Below, piece by piece: positions 54,399-64,000 of a DNA stretch of 64,000 bases; the stretch's first letter is position 1; each line of letters starts with the position of its first letter. The translations under genes were made by a program, and so were the position numbers. A model generated the notes under the pieces. The model saw only the letters and a program-made list of their open reading frames with translations, searched no databases and was not told where the DNA came from. The DNA is from Boesenbergia rotunda (Eukaryota > Streptophyta > Magnoliopsida > Zingiberales > Zingiberaceae). The DNA is taken from positions 204,118-268,117 of the forward strand of contig JAGFNQ010005219.1 of the NCBI GenBank assembly GCA_024364735.1, read 5' to 3'.

Positions 54399-55636
54399 GG
54401 GTCTTTGGATGCAAAGTCCATATCCTAAACACGAAAGACTATTTAGGAAAATTTCAGTCCAAGTCAAACCCAGGTATCTTCCTAGGATACTCAACCACAA
54501 GTAGAGCCTATAGAGTTTACAACAAACAAACTAAGAAAATTGAAGAAACAACAAACTTAATTTTTGATGAAGAAATCAACTCAACATCTAATAATCCAGA
54601 TTTAACTTCATCAAACTCTGACCAAGAAAATAATGAACAAACTATTGAACCCTTAATTGAACCCTTAAACGAACTAACCATTGAACCAATTAATGATTCA
54701 ACTGAACCAAGTATCGAACCAACAAATGAACCAGCCTAAAGAGTCGAATCAAATCGTGAACCAACCCGACCAGCCGGACCTGAGGCTGAACCAAGCTCCA
54801 GAAGAACCAAGAAACCCAGACTCAGTCACCCAACCGATCAAATTGTGGGTGATCCAACTCTAGGAGTCAGGACTAGATCCTCCTATAGAAACCTGAGTCA
54901 AATAGCTATGATATCGAAAATAGAACCCAAAACTATAGATGAAGCCTTACCTGACCCTGATTGGATCATAGCTATGCAAGAAGAACTAGCCCAATTTGAA
55001 AGGAACCAAGTCTGGGAACTAGTGCCTAAACCTGAAGGCAAATCCATCATAGATACTAAGTGGGTCTTTAGGAATAAGCTAAATGATCAAGGAGAAATAG
55101 TCAGAAATAAAGCCCGCTTAGTAGCCAAGGGATTCAGCCAAGTAGAGGGATTAGATTACGATGAAACATACGCCCTAGTAGCTAGACTTGAGTCCATTAG
55201 AATGTTGTTAGCATTTGCATTCCATAAAGGATTTAAGCTATACCAAATGGATGTAAAGTCAGCCTTCCTAAATGGATTCATTAAAGAAGAAGTTTATGTA
55301 GGACAACCCCCTGGGTTTGAGGACTTAGATAAACCTGATCATGTTTACAAATTAACTAAAGCACTATATGGGTTAAAACAAGCACCTAGGGCTTGGTATG
55401 AACGATTATCAACCTACTTAACTTCTAAAGAATTTAAACAAGGCCAGATTGACTCAACTTTATTTATTAAAACCCTAGGAAAAGATATATTTATTGCCCA
55501 AATTTACGTAGATGACATAATCTTTGGATCCACAAACACCAACTTCCTAAAAGAATTTGTCAAGATAATGGAAGATGAATTTGAAATGAACTTAGTTGGT
55601 GAGCTTACCTTTTTCCTAGGACTACAAATCAAATAA
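54399..55636 (+). pseudogene. pol: Sire-3 pol part 2: integrase C-terminus, linker and RT
   Basis: After the frameshift: LRVFGCKVHILNTKDYLG and GIFLGYSTTSRAYRVYN, then an Asn/Glu/Pro-rich linker (54540-54830) with one more stop. RT from 54845: EALPDPDWIIAMQEELAQFE, WVFRNKLNDQGEIVRNKARL, FKLYQMDVKSAFLNGFIKEE, LYGLKQAPRAWYERL and the intact catalytic IYVDDIIFGSTN at about 55502. It ends at a TAA (55634-55636) after FFLGLQIK; readable pol resumes in the same reading sense. Confidence 0.9.
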
Positions 55637-56449
55637 ACTAGGGATGGTAACTACGTTCATCAAATCAAATATGCTAAAGAGTTAATAAAGAAATTTAAAA
55701 TGGATAACTCTAAAAGCATGAGTACCCCCATGGCCACTAATGTGAAAATAGATAGTGACCCTGATGGTAAACTAGTGGACCTTAAACTCTATAGGAGTAT
55801 GATAGGTAGCTTACTGTACCTTACAGCCAGTAGACCTGATATTCTTTTTGCTGTAGGGATGTGTGCTAGATACCAAACCAGTGCTAAGGAAACGCACTTA
55901 GCAGCCCTAAAAAGAATACTAAGATATGTAAAGGGCACCCTAAATGTAGGGATGTGGTATCCTAGGACCTCAACTTTTGATTTGACAGGATACTCAGATT
56001 CTGACTATGCTGGCTGTAAATTAGATAGAAAAAGCACAAGTGGAAGCTGCCAACTGTTAGGTCAGAGTCTAGTTAGTTGGTGCAGCAGAAAACAACACTG
56101 TGTAGCTCTATCCACAACTGAAGATGAGTATGTGGCCTTAGGAGAGTGTGTTGCTCAACTTTTATGGATGATGCACACACTTAAGGACTTCCAGCTCAAC
56201 TACACCCAAACTCAAGTATTTATTGACAATATAAGTTCAATTAATTTAACTAAAAACCCAATCCAACATTCCAGAACCAAACATATAGAAGTCAAACATC
56301 ATTTTGTAAGAGACCATGTAGCCAGGGGTGAAATAGTACTTAAGCATATTAACTCTAAATCCAACTTAGCTGATATATTCACAAAACCCTTACCTGAATC
56401 TGAGTTCAGCTCACTAAGAAGGCAGTTAGGATTGTGTTCTGTAGAATAG
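55637..56449 (+). pseudogene. pol: Sire-3 pol part 3: RNase H
   Basis: KFKMDNSKSMSTPMATNVKI and MIGSLLYLTASRPDILFAVG lead to the RNase H domain: FDLTGYSDSDYAGCKLDRKS, SWCSRKQHCVALSTTEDEYV, FIDNISSINLTKNP, RTKHIEVKHHFVRDHV and a C-terminus with LADIFTKPLPESEF. The acidic active-site residues D, E and D are in place. It is separated from RT only by the stop at 55634-55636. Confidence 0.9.
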
Positions 56450-57925
56450 ATTAATTTTTTTATTACTCTACTTGATTTAAAAATTTGTTTCTAAAAATAG
56501 AATTTGAAAAACTGTGTTACTTAATTTCAAAATCAGTTTTCATTTTCGACTTAGTTTTATTTTTAATTCAAAACTACCCCCTTTCAAAACTAGGGCTTTT
56601 TCGAAAATGGACTTAGCCTAGGCCCTAACACTAGAACTGCATGCACCTATAGATTTAGAAGCCAGCATCTCACAAGCACCTTAGGGTACTTTTGATTGAT
56701 AACCTAGAAAGGGTTGAGATGCTTAGGTCTTTGCCTTAATTCAAGATGCTTTAAGTCAGTGCATCTGCAGTAATTGGGGCACTAAATACAAATTTCACAG
56801 CAATCAAGTTAAGTATCAAGTCTAGAAAATCTAACTTGAACAGAAACACTTAACTTGACTAACCCTAGTAAAAACTACTGTTTATAACAGTTAGTAAGTA
56901 GCTAATTGGGTTAGACAGGTTCCTACAGAGAAAATTGACTGATTTAGTTTAAGTCTAATTATGAATTGGTTCAGTACAGCAAAATCTTACTTATTTCCTT
57001 AATGCAATTTTATTTCTGCAATATTTATTTGTTTTGATATATGGCAAAGGGGGAGAGATAGGAAAGGAGAGAGCAAATTTTTTTTAACTCTATCCTTTAT
57101 TCAAAAAGTTTCAAAAATTTATTCAAAAAGTTTCAAATATTTTCCTATCCTTTCTTCAAAATTTTCAAAAAAAAAAAGCTTTTCAAAATTGACTAAGTAC
57201 TTAAGTTCTTAAAGCTTTCAAAATTTTTTACTTAAGCTTTCAAAATTTTGCTAAGTACTCAAGCCTTTCAAAATTTTCCTACTTAAGCTTGTCAAAATTT
57301 TTTCTATAAGTACTTTAAGCTTAAGCTTTTCAAAACTATATTAGTACAATGTTACTAAGTACTTAGGTTTTTCAAAGTTATTAAGTACTTAAAGTTTTCC
57401 AAATGTACTTTATTAAGTACTTAAGTTTTCCAAAAAAGTACTTAAGCTTTTTAAATCATACTAAGTACTTAAGCTTTTTAAATCATACTAAGTACTTAAG
57501 CTTTTTAAAATCATACTAAGTACTTAAGCTTTTTAAAATTATACTAAGTACTTAAGCCTTTTAAAATCATACTAAGTACTTAAGTTTTTTTAATCATACT
57601 AAGCACTTAAGTTTTTTTCTAAGTACTTAAGCTAACACTTTCAAAACTCATTGAGTACCTTAAAACTTAAAGCTTCAAACTTCTTAAGTACTCTAAAATC
57701 ATGCTTGGAAAACTTTCCTATGTACTTTTAACTTAAGGTATGAAAAGATTTCTATGTACCTAAAAACTTAAGTTTCCAAAAGTACAAGTTTTTTTAACCC
57801 CACGAATTTTTGAAAAATCTAGGGGGAGATTCCTTTCAGGGGGAGGGAACAAAATTTAACACTTTTATGATTGCTTAAACTTAACTTTTTGAACTAGGGT
57901 TGCCATAAATCAAAAAGGGAGAGAT
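56450..57925 (+). other. Sire-3 3' non-coding region, tandem repeats and polypurine tract
   Basis: No envelope-like ORF, unlike some Sireviruses. 57060-57330 has repeated TTCAAAATTTT units; 57400-57625 is a tandem array of roughly 24-26 bp units (TACTAAGTACTTAAGCTTTT), about eight copies. Purine tracts of the GGGGGAG type are at 57046-57060 and 57822-57848, and the terminal AAAAAGGGAGAGAT is at 57912-57925 directly before the LTR. Confidence 0.8.
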
Positions 57926-59241
57926 TGTTGGTGCAGAAGGCACCCAAGTCAAACCTGTGTTTTGATAATGGCAACAGAGGTCAAAAGTTAAGTCTTACTT
58001 ATTTTCTAACAAGTTACTCTAGTGTGCAGGAAAAGTCCTAGCGAAGGACTGCTAGGCACTGGCGAAGGAATGCCAGGGTAAAAAGCCCTAGCGATGGACT
58101 GCTAGGCACTGGCGAAGGAATGCCAGAGTCAAAAGCCCTAGCAAAGGACTGCTGGGCGCTAGGCGAAGGACAGCCTGGGAATGAAGCTCTAGCGAAGGAA
58201 TGCTAGGCACCGGGCGAAGGGCAGCTCGGCCTCCAAGACCTGACAAAGGACCGTCAGACAAAAGTCCAACCAAAGGAACGGTTGGCATCAGGTAAATTCT
58301 CCCGAGAGGAGTAGGTGAGGACGCGTTCCCCGTCGAGGGAACAGTAGGCGTCGGTTCGACCTAGGGCTCCATTTTGGAGACCAAAGTCAGAACCAAGACA
58401 GCTAAGGCTGTATAATCTAATACTTTAATGTTTTGTTGTGTTTTGGACTAACCCTGGATGCAGGACCGAAGGAACGTGTGTCTGCAGCTCAGAAAACCTC
58501 AAAGGAATGATGCAACAGCTGACCAGGGGCGCCCGGAGTGTCCCGGGCGCCCCCAAGGTGAACACAAAACACACAAATCAAGAAAGGCTTCGAAATGCTG
58601 CTGGGCGGGGCGGCCCCATGCTCCCGGGCGCCCCCATGCGCATATATCGAAGCTCAAGCCAAGCGTAGCCAAAGGATAGAGTTTGACCCGGTCAACCCGG
58701 GCGCCCCGAGCGCTCCGAGCGCCCCGGTCAAAGCGGATCCCGAAGATAAAGAGATCAGACGATGACCGAGGCATTGGCGGATCGTGTGACACGTGGGGGG
58801 CGCCCCCGACATCCCGGGCGCCCCCAGGCAATTTAAAGGCCCCTCGACCCCTTGGCTGAAAGCATCAATTCACTCGACGTTTCTACGCTCTTCTGCTCTC
58901 GCGCTGCACCCCGTAATCCTTCCAACTCGAGCCGACGACGTCCCGCTGCTCCGAAAAAGTCGACCTACCCCGGACGTCGGTAAAAGAGCTATTTAAAAGT
59001 TTACTGTACTTAATTCTGTAATCCTTTGTAAACTGTTTTGCGCCCAATATAGAATTGCTCAAAGTAAACGGTCAACGACCGTGGGCCTTGGAGTAGGAGT
59101 CGACACAGGCTCCGAACCAAGTAAAATCGACTGTGTCTCATTGTTGTGATATTTTTTATTTCCGCTGTGCACTTGCTCTTAATTTTCCAAAAAATGAATA
59201 CCGATATTCACCCCCCCTCTATCGGTTCTATCGATCCAACA
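57926..59241 (+). repeat. 3' LTR of Sire-3 (1316 bp)
   Basis: Identical architecture to the 5' LTR, including the stem-loop array at 58037-58342. Differences are one 41-bp palindrome-unit loss and scattered single-base changes. Confidence 0.95.
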
Positions 59242-59246
59242 ACATG

Positions 59247-59981
59247 GAGGCAAGCCAAGGGAAGGCTTGCGTGCTCATCCGAGGGACGATAGCCAAAGGA
59301 AGAGGACTTCAAAGGGCGAGCCAAGGGAGCAGACCTGAAGGCACACGCGAAGGAGAAGGTTCGGAGTGGCTGGAACTGAGCTGGGAGGCAGGGCAGTCGA
59401 CTGGCCCAGAGGCAGTCGACTGCCAAAACTCACAGAAAGTTTGCAGTTTCGGACCAGTCGACTGGCCAAGGGGCAGTCGACTGGTACACCCCAAAACTAG
59501 TCGTTGGCTAGCTGTTTGCTAGCCGTTGGCTAGCCGTTGGAAGGCATTTAATGCCGGGGCAGTCGACTGCCATCTGGGCAGTCGACTGGTGCGAGTCTGG
59601 ACAGACTGTGAATCTGTCCTTTTCACCTATAAAAGGAGGCCTCGTTACACGTGTCTGTACGGTTCCGTACAGTAACGAAGTGCTGCCCAATCGTAGAGTG
59701 ATCTTTTGCTTCCTCCAGCATAATTCTACATCTGTAAAGAGGAAGCTACTGCTCTAAAGGTTTCTCCACCTCAAGGAGACTTTTTGATAGTGAAAAGTGG
59801 TGCTCGCGGAGTGGATCCTTGGATTAGTCACCCATCTGGGTGGAGACCAAGTAAAAGAATTCTTGTTAGCATTGTTATTTCCTTTACATATTATTTCCGC
59901 TGCGCTAACATCTGTGTAGAGATCAAAACGATCCGCGAAAGTGTATTCATCCCCCCTCTGCACGCCTACATCGATCTTTCA
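59247..59981 (+). repeat. Solo Sirevirus LTR (Sire-2 family), second piece
   Basis: Continues 49186-49411: CATCCGAGGGACGATAGCC, four CAGTCGACTG palindromes grouped at 59393-59592, then the leader and TTCATCCCCCCTCTGC. It ends TCTTTCA followed by the TSD gagat (59982-59986). Rejoined length is about 961 bp. Confidence 0.85.
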
Positions 59982-59986
59982 GAGAT

Positions 59987-61900
59987 TTGCTCTTTGTTTG
60001 TTTTAATTGACAGGACGTGAAATGAGCAAAAATAGAGTAAAATGAAGTAAGACGAACATTGGAGCGAGCCAAAAGCCCAGGCCATGCTAACAGGCATGAC
60101 TGTGTGGTTCCCCCAGAAAGTCACTTGGTTGGGCCATGCATGACATGATTGTGTGGGTCTCCCAGGGAGCCACCTTCCATGGGCATGCCAAATGGCATGG
60201 CCGTGTAGCTCTCCTTGAGAGCCAACCCTGCTGGGCCATGTCAAATGGAACGATTGTGCTCCTCGGAGACCATGAAGAATACGCCGTGACCATGCCGATT
60301 TGCATGGCCATGGCTTTCCTTTCATCGATTGCACGCCCTCGTAGTGCTGCCGGGAAGCAGGGGGTCATGGCCTTTGCTATAAAAGGGAAACCCTCCATTT
60401 TTCTTGGGGAGGAAGTTTCTCCTCTCCCTTAGGAGAATCCATTTCTTGGCTCTCTCTTCATCTTCGACCATCTCTCCAACAATCCAAAGTCGTCTCCATC
60501 ATCCGTCCATCTCCGAGGCGAAGGATTAGTTCTTGAAGACTCTGCGCTTTTATTGGCTAAGCATATCTTCCCCTTTATTGTATTTGGATTGTAGAATGCT
60601 TATTTCCATGTCTTCGATTTCCTTTCCATTTTTACAGAGTAGATTCTCCTAGTTCTAGGATGTGGGGAGTATTTGTGATGTACATTTGATGTAAACTCTA
60701 TGAATATGTTGTTCCTTATTTCAATGACATTTATGCTTAGTTCTTATGAGATTGAATGTTTATATGAAATGTGTGTGCTTATGCGCGTTTCTTGATTGAA
60801 TGGATGTATGGAGACGTCTCCATGTAGGGGAAATGCTCGCGATTGTATGACCAGGGAGCCTTATATGACAAGCAGAATCGTTTAACCGGACAATTGTGAG
60901 CATTGCCTTGAGAATAGCGACTAATTCCTTACAAGGAAGCGCTTAATTAGTGCTTAATGTGTTTTCCCTAATTCCATGCTAAGAGATGATTTGTGTAATC
61001 TAGATTGTGTGACCGATGGACCCTCAATGACAAAGGGTAACCCTTTAACTGAATTTTCTATATTACCCCTGTCCATCTAATGACATTGGATGCCAAAGGA
61101 GGAGACATTCTGGTGTGACTATTGTGACGTGACGTCGGTATTTGGCTATACTTCCTACTATTCATGAACATAGAGGACAAGGGAATCACATCAAATCACA
61201 ATGAAACCAAAAGCCTAGGAATACCTTCCCAAACTATATTTCCTCACTCAACTCTCTTACTTAACTTCTTCTCCCTTTCTAGTTCTAACTCTCCCCAGTT
61301 CACAATACTTCAAACTCTCAATAGTCTAGATATTTCGCGTTGCAAATTCACTAGTACTATAGATAAATTTTTATTACTTGACGAATATTTCATGAACTTG
61401 CGGAGACTCTATCAAGTTTTTAGAACCATTGCGAGAGACTGAAAAGAGCAATATTAGTTGACCAACATTTGGATTAGTCTAGAGGCTTTTTCTTTCTTTA
61501 TGTGTGAATATTTTCTGTATCTTTTTCTTTTGCTTATATGTATCAATCGCTATGTATCATGATCTCAAATGATATAATATACCTCTATCAAATAATTTTA
61601 CTAATGAGCATGTTATCAAAATTAATTTGAGAATAGCCCAAGTAAAGTTCTCCGTGCTCAGTGCGGTACGTGGCCATAATTCCGTAAGTGTCAATTCAAT
61701 GCCTAGTCAAGTTGTCAATTAACTACATTCCTTATAATCCCGGTGATAGACATTTCCCTGCCAAACACTTGGTTCGTCCCCTTCAAACTGTGTAAGGTCT
61801 CAATGGTGTACTCAGATCAAGAGAAGCCTAGCATTCATTTTCTCAGTAACCTAACTTGGTTCAAAGGGACAAATTGTTAGTTTTCACTCGTAAAACTATT
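59987..61900 (+). repeat. Athila-like gypsy LTR, second piece
   Basis: Resumes with TTGCTCTTTGTTTGTTTTAA and AATTGACAGGACGTGAAATG, then repeated CATGGCC/GGCCATG blocks (60085-60310), a TATA box CTATAAAAGGG at 60378, a leader-like stretch, and a tail with GGTGTGACTATTGTGACG. The 3' boundary was not located; 61900 is an estimate. No primer-binding site was recognised, so this may be a solo or truncated LTR. Confidence 0.5.
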
Positions 61901-62350
61901 TTTTTATTCCTTATTCAATTAAAATGGCTTTTTTTTTGTCAAGAATGTAGCACTAACTAAAAATTTAGCTCTAACTGTACAAGTATGGGATTTTGATTTT
62001 TTCGAGCAAGCTTTAATAATCCGAGCCGCATCCAGTAACCAAAATATAGTTTGAAGGATCACCATGGGGTACAAGTATTAACAAGTTTTATGAATCATGA
62101 CTGTTTATTAGGATTTCAACTTTTCAGAATTAGGTAATATGAATAGAGATCCTAAAACTATGCTAAGCTCAAATACCTCAATAAAACGATGCTCAAGTCA
62201 TGCTAATGTAGATAGAGGCAAGCATTCAATTGACATACTAACAAAAGCAACTGATAACATAAATAAAGAGCAGTGTTGCAGAAGTATTTATATAAGAACA
62301 AGACAATTAACAACAATGTGTATCTAATGACTCTATATAGAAAAGTGGCC
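61901..62350. other. Unassigned AT-rich stretch
   Basis: No convincing ORF or repeat terminus. Confidence 0.4.
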
Positions 62351-62870
62351 TCTAGGGCCTAACTAACACCAAGTAACTAAAAATGCAAAAGATGCAAAAA
62401 CTGCTGGTGAAACTAACTGAAACACAAGTAAAACTAACTGAGTCTGAAACAAGCTGCAAATAACTGAAATCGACTATGTACATACCTCTCGGACCTAGAC
62501 AGAATAGTGTCCCACTATGATCAAAATGGAGGAGGAGGGTGGCAAGTAAATGGAGGATATGGGTAGGGGTCAGGAGGCAAATCGTGAGGATGAGGTGCAC
62601 GACATCTCGGAGAGAACCTAGGGATTCCCTCTATGATACCAATCTCTGTTCATGGTAATCGTAGAGGGAATGGATCTACTACCTAGTGATGAAAATATCA
62701 TTCCTAAATTCTCTCATGCGCTGCCTCTCATCATAATAATTGGACACAAAACTGGACATATCCTGCTGAAAATCCCTCGTCATCCGAAAATGGTCCTGCA
62801 TTTCTTGGAAATACTTTTGAGACATAGCCTGGTTGCCTTCTAGCTAATGTTGGGTGGTAGCTTGGCTTTC

Positions 62871-63608
62871 CTAAAGAGCTTCCAAAGAGGAGCGAAAGTC
62901 CAAAATGACAAATCTAGACGTCCCCTCGCTTCCATAGGCAAAAGAATGCCTAGTAGGGTCAGAATGTCCGACCAGCTTAGTGTTGTGTATAACTATTGGC
63001 TCATGTGGCTCAACCCTCTGTAGGTGTCTAGAGGACGAGGGAGGAATAGTACTAGGGGTGGCGGGGCATGTATCTCTCAAAATCCAATTGGCAGGATTGT
63101 GAATTATGAAACATTTGGGATTTGGTAGAGGAAAGGGAAATCCATTCCTCCTAAGAAAAGAATAGTGGTTTCTATTCCAAATAATCATTTTCATGGCCAA
63201 AAGAGTGTCGATGTCAATTTTGGAATTGCCATGAATGACGTCTAAACCAAACAATTCACATTAAAGATGTTTAGCAATATGGGTTATAAACCCACCAAAA
63301 ACTATTGTCCCCGATGATGCCCTAGTGGCTTTATATAAGGTCTGCGGAAAATGATATCTAGTATTGAACTCGACATTGTGTAACATGACCCAAAAGATGT
63401 AAAGCTCTATTTTTCTCACAACACCATCTCTCTCAGCTCGACCAAAGATAGTCTTGGACATTACCCTATGTAGGAAACGAAAGACGGGGTTTTGAATGTT
63501 GGTTGTTCCGGAGCGGGATTCCTCTCCATATCCCTGGATTAAAATTCTATTGATTAGAACTAATCCGGATGGAAAGAAAACTTCCCGAACGACCTTTTTC
63601 ATCTTCAT
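62871..63608 (-). pseudogene. Retrotransposon-associated ORF ('putative plant transposon protein' type)
   Basis: Two minus-strand frames (63608-63261 and 63254-62871) are one frame split by a TAA at 63261-63263. Motifs include RKIELYIFWVMLHNVEFNTR, SGTIVFGGFITHIAKHL and GLDVIHGNSKIDIDTLLAMK. This pattern (ELY..W.ML....N....F...L..A.....G.I..GG.IT.IA) is that of proteins encoded in extra regions of Athila/Tat gypsy elements; their function is unknown. It lies antisense to the neighbouring LTR. Confidence 0.5.
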
Positions 63609-63786
63609 GCTTTTCGATTGAGCGATCGCTTGGACAAACTAGTTGTTCAAGCAAACTCCTTTATCGATTAGCAGTAGAATAGAAGAAGAATTATGGATCG
63701 CTAGTTCTTGTGTTTGTTTCGGGGTCCAAGTAAACAACATGAATACAATAAACTAGAATGAAAACAAAGGAATAAAACCAAGATTA
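63609..63786. other. Unassigned sequence before the last LTR
   Basis: Flanks the ORF and ends with gatta (63782-63786), the likely left TSD of the next element. Confidence 0.4.
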
Positions 63787-64000
63787 TGTTGGTGCAAGAT
63801 GCATCAGTAATGTCCTCCTCTAAGTGTTTCAATATTTGACAATATGCTTAAGTCAGTGATACATTGAACTAGGGAAGGGTGAGTCAAGAGAGGAGTAACA
63901 AAGTGAAGAAAAGTCCTAGTTAACCTAGGCACTAAGTCCTGGTTCTAAGAATTGGGCACTAAGACCTAGTGAGTGAAGCTGGGCACTAAGACCTGGTGAG
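63787..64000 (+). repeat. Start of another Sirevirus LTR
   Basis: TGTTGGTGCAAGATGCATC, similar to the start of the Sire-3 LTR, runs to the window edge. From 63905 it enters a mini stem-loop array (CCTAG/CTAGG; CACTA/TAGTG; CCTAG/CTGGG around TGAGTGAAG), the same loop as in the Sire-1 LTR but in the opposite orientation. Confidence 0.75.

Larger units (their letters stand above)
49412..59241 (+). mobile_element. Sire-3: structurally complete Sirevirus (Ty1/copia)
   Basis: 9830 bp: LTR 49412-50768, primer site, gag, pol in the order protease-integrase-RT-RNase H, a 1.48-kb 3' non-coding region, polypurine tract, and LTR 57926-59241. The 5-bp TSD is gcatg (49407-49411) and acatg (59242-59246), one mismatch; the undisturbed homologous site in the LTR at 25819 reads GGTGGCATGGAG, confirming it. 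LTRs are about 98% alike by eye apart from one indel, so it is the youngest large insertion here. Stops in gag and pol and a frameshift mean it is not autonomous now. Confidence 0.95.

Noticed and set aside
63787..64000. Assigning the right-edge LTR to the Sire-3 family
   Set aside because: The first bases are alike, but the array loops differ and only 214 bp are visible, so only a Sirevirus-type LTR start is claimed.

Overview
This is plant nuclear DNA, almost certainly from a monocot with a repeat-rich genome. The reasons are plant-type LTR retrotransposons (Sirevirus-like and other Ty1/copia, Tat-like and Athila-like Ty3/gypsy), CACTA and hAT DNA transposons, tRNA-derived SINEs, an L1-type LINE remnant, and one GC-rich, intronless AT-hook (AHL) gene in AT-rich surroundings. 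The species cannot be fixed from the sequence. No bacterial or organellar features, tRNA, rRNA or CRISPR arrays were seen.

Layout, left to right. 1-5662: gag-only Sirevirus-like element (called Sire-1 here) on the minus strand; its 3' LTR runs off the window. It sits in a truncated Sirevirus LTR (5663-6485), which abuts a deletion-derivative Tat-like gypsy element (6486-7706, LTR from 7707). The gypsy LTR is split by a degenerate copia element (Cop-A, 8378-16786). The last piece of gypsy LTR abuts an inverted fragment of a Cop-A-type LTR (16860-17325). A decayed CACTA 3' end (about 18100-19890) contains a 467-bp hAT-type MITE. At 21958-29656 lies a three-deep nest: a TRIM element, a copia element (Cop-C) inside its second LTR, and a solo Sirevirus LTR inside the Cop-C reverse transcriptase. 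Each layer has a perfect 5-bp target-site duplication (TSD).

29657-34995 is the only stretch with a host gene, an AHL DNA-binding protein at 31672-32415. Its family N-terminus is encoded upstream without an ATG, so it may begin at a CUG codon. 34996-44510 is a Cop-A-type solo LTR split by a second antisense gag-only Sirevirus-like element (Sire-2, 36341-44033). Sire-2 is itself split in gag by a 3.0-kb CACTA element. 44516-48860 holds a gypsy LTR remnant, a 1.15-kb array of tRNA-derived SINEs separated by copies of one target site, and a LINE 3' end with a retroposon inserted in it. 49053-61900 is an Athila-like LTR split by a solo Sirevirus LTR (49186-59981), which is split by a structurally complete 9.8-kb Sirevirus (Sire-3, 49412-59241). 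The window ends with an antisense retrotransposon-associated ORF and the start of another Sirevirus LTR (63787 onward).

The elements do not form a pathway; the window is a stratified record of insertions, and the nesting gives their relative ages. The most unusual signal is in the Sirevirus-like LTRs. They carry arrays of mini stem-loops in which the loop is nearly constant from unit to unit while the stem changes on both sides in a compensating way, plus separate arrays of longer family-specific palindromes. Both gag-only elements also carry palindrome copies in the internal region before the 3' LTR.
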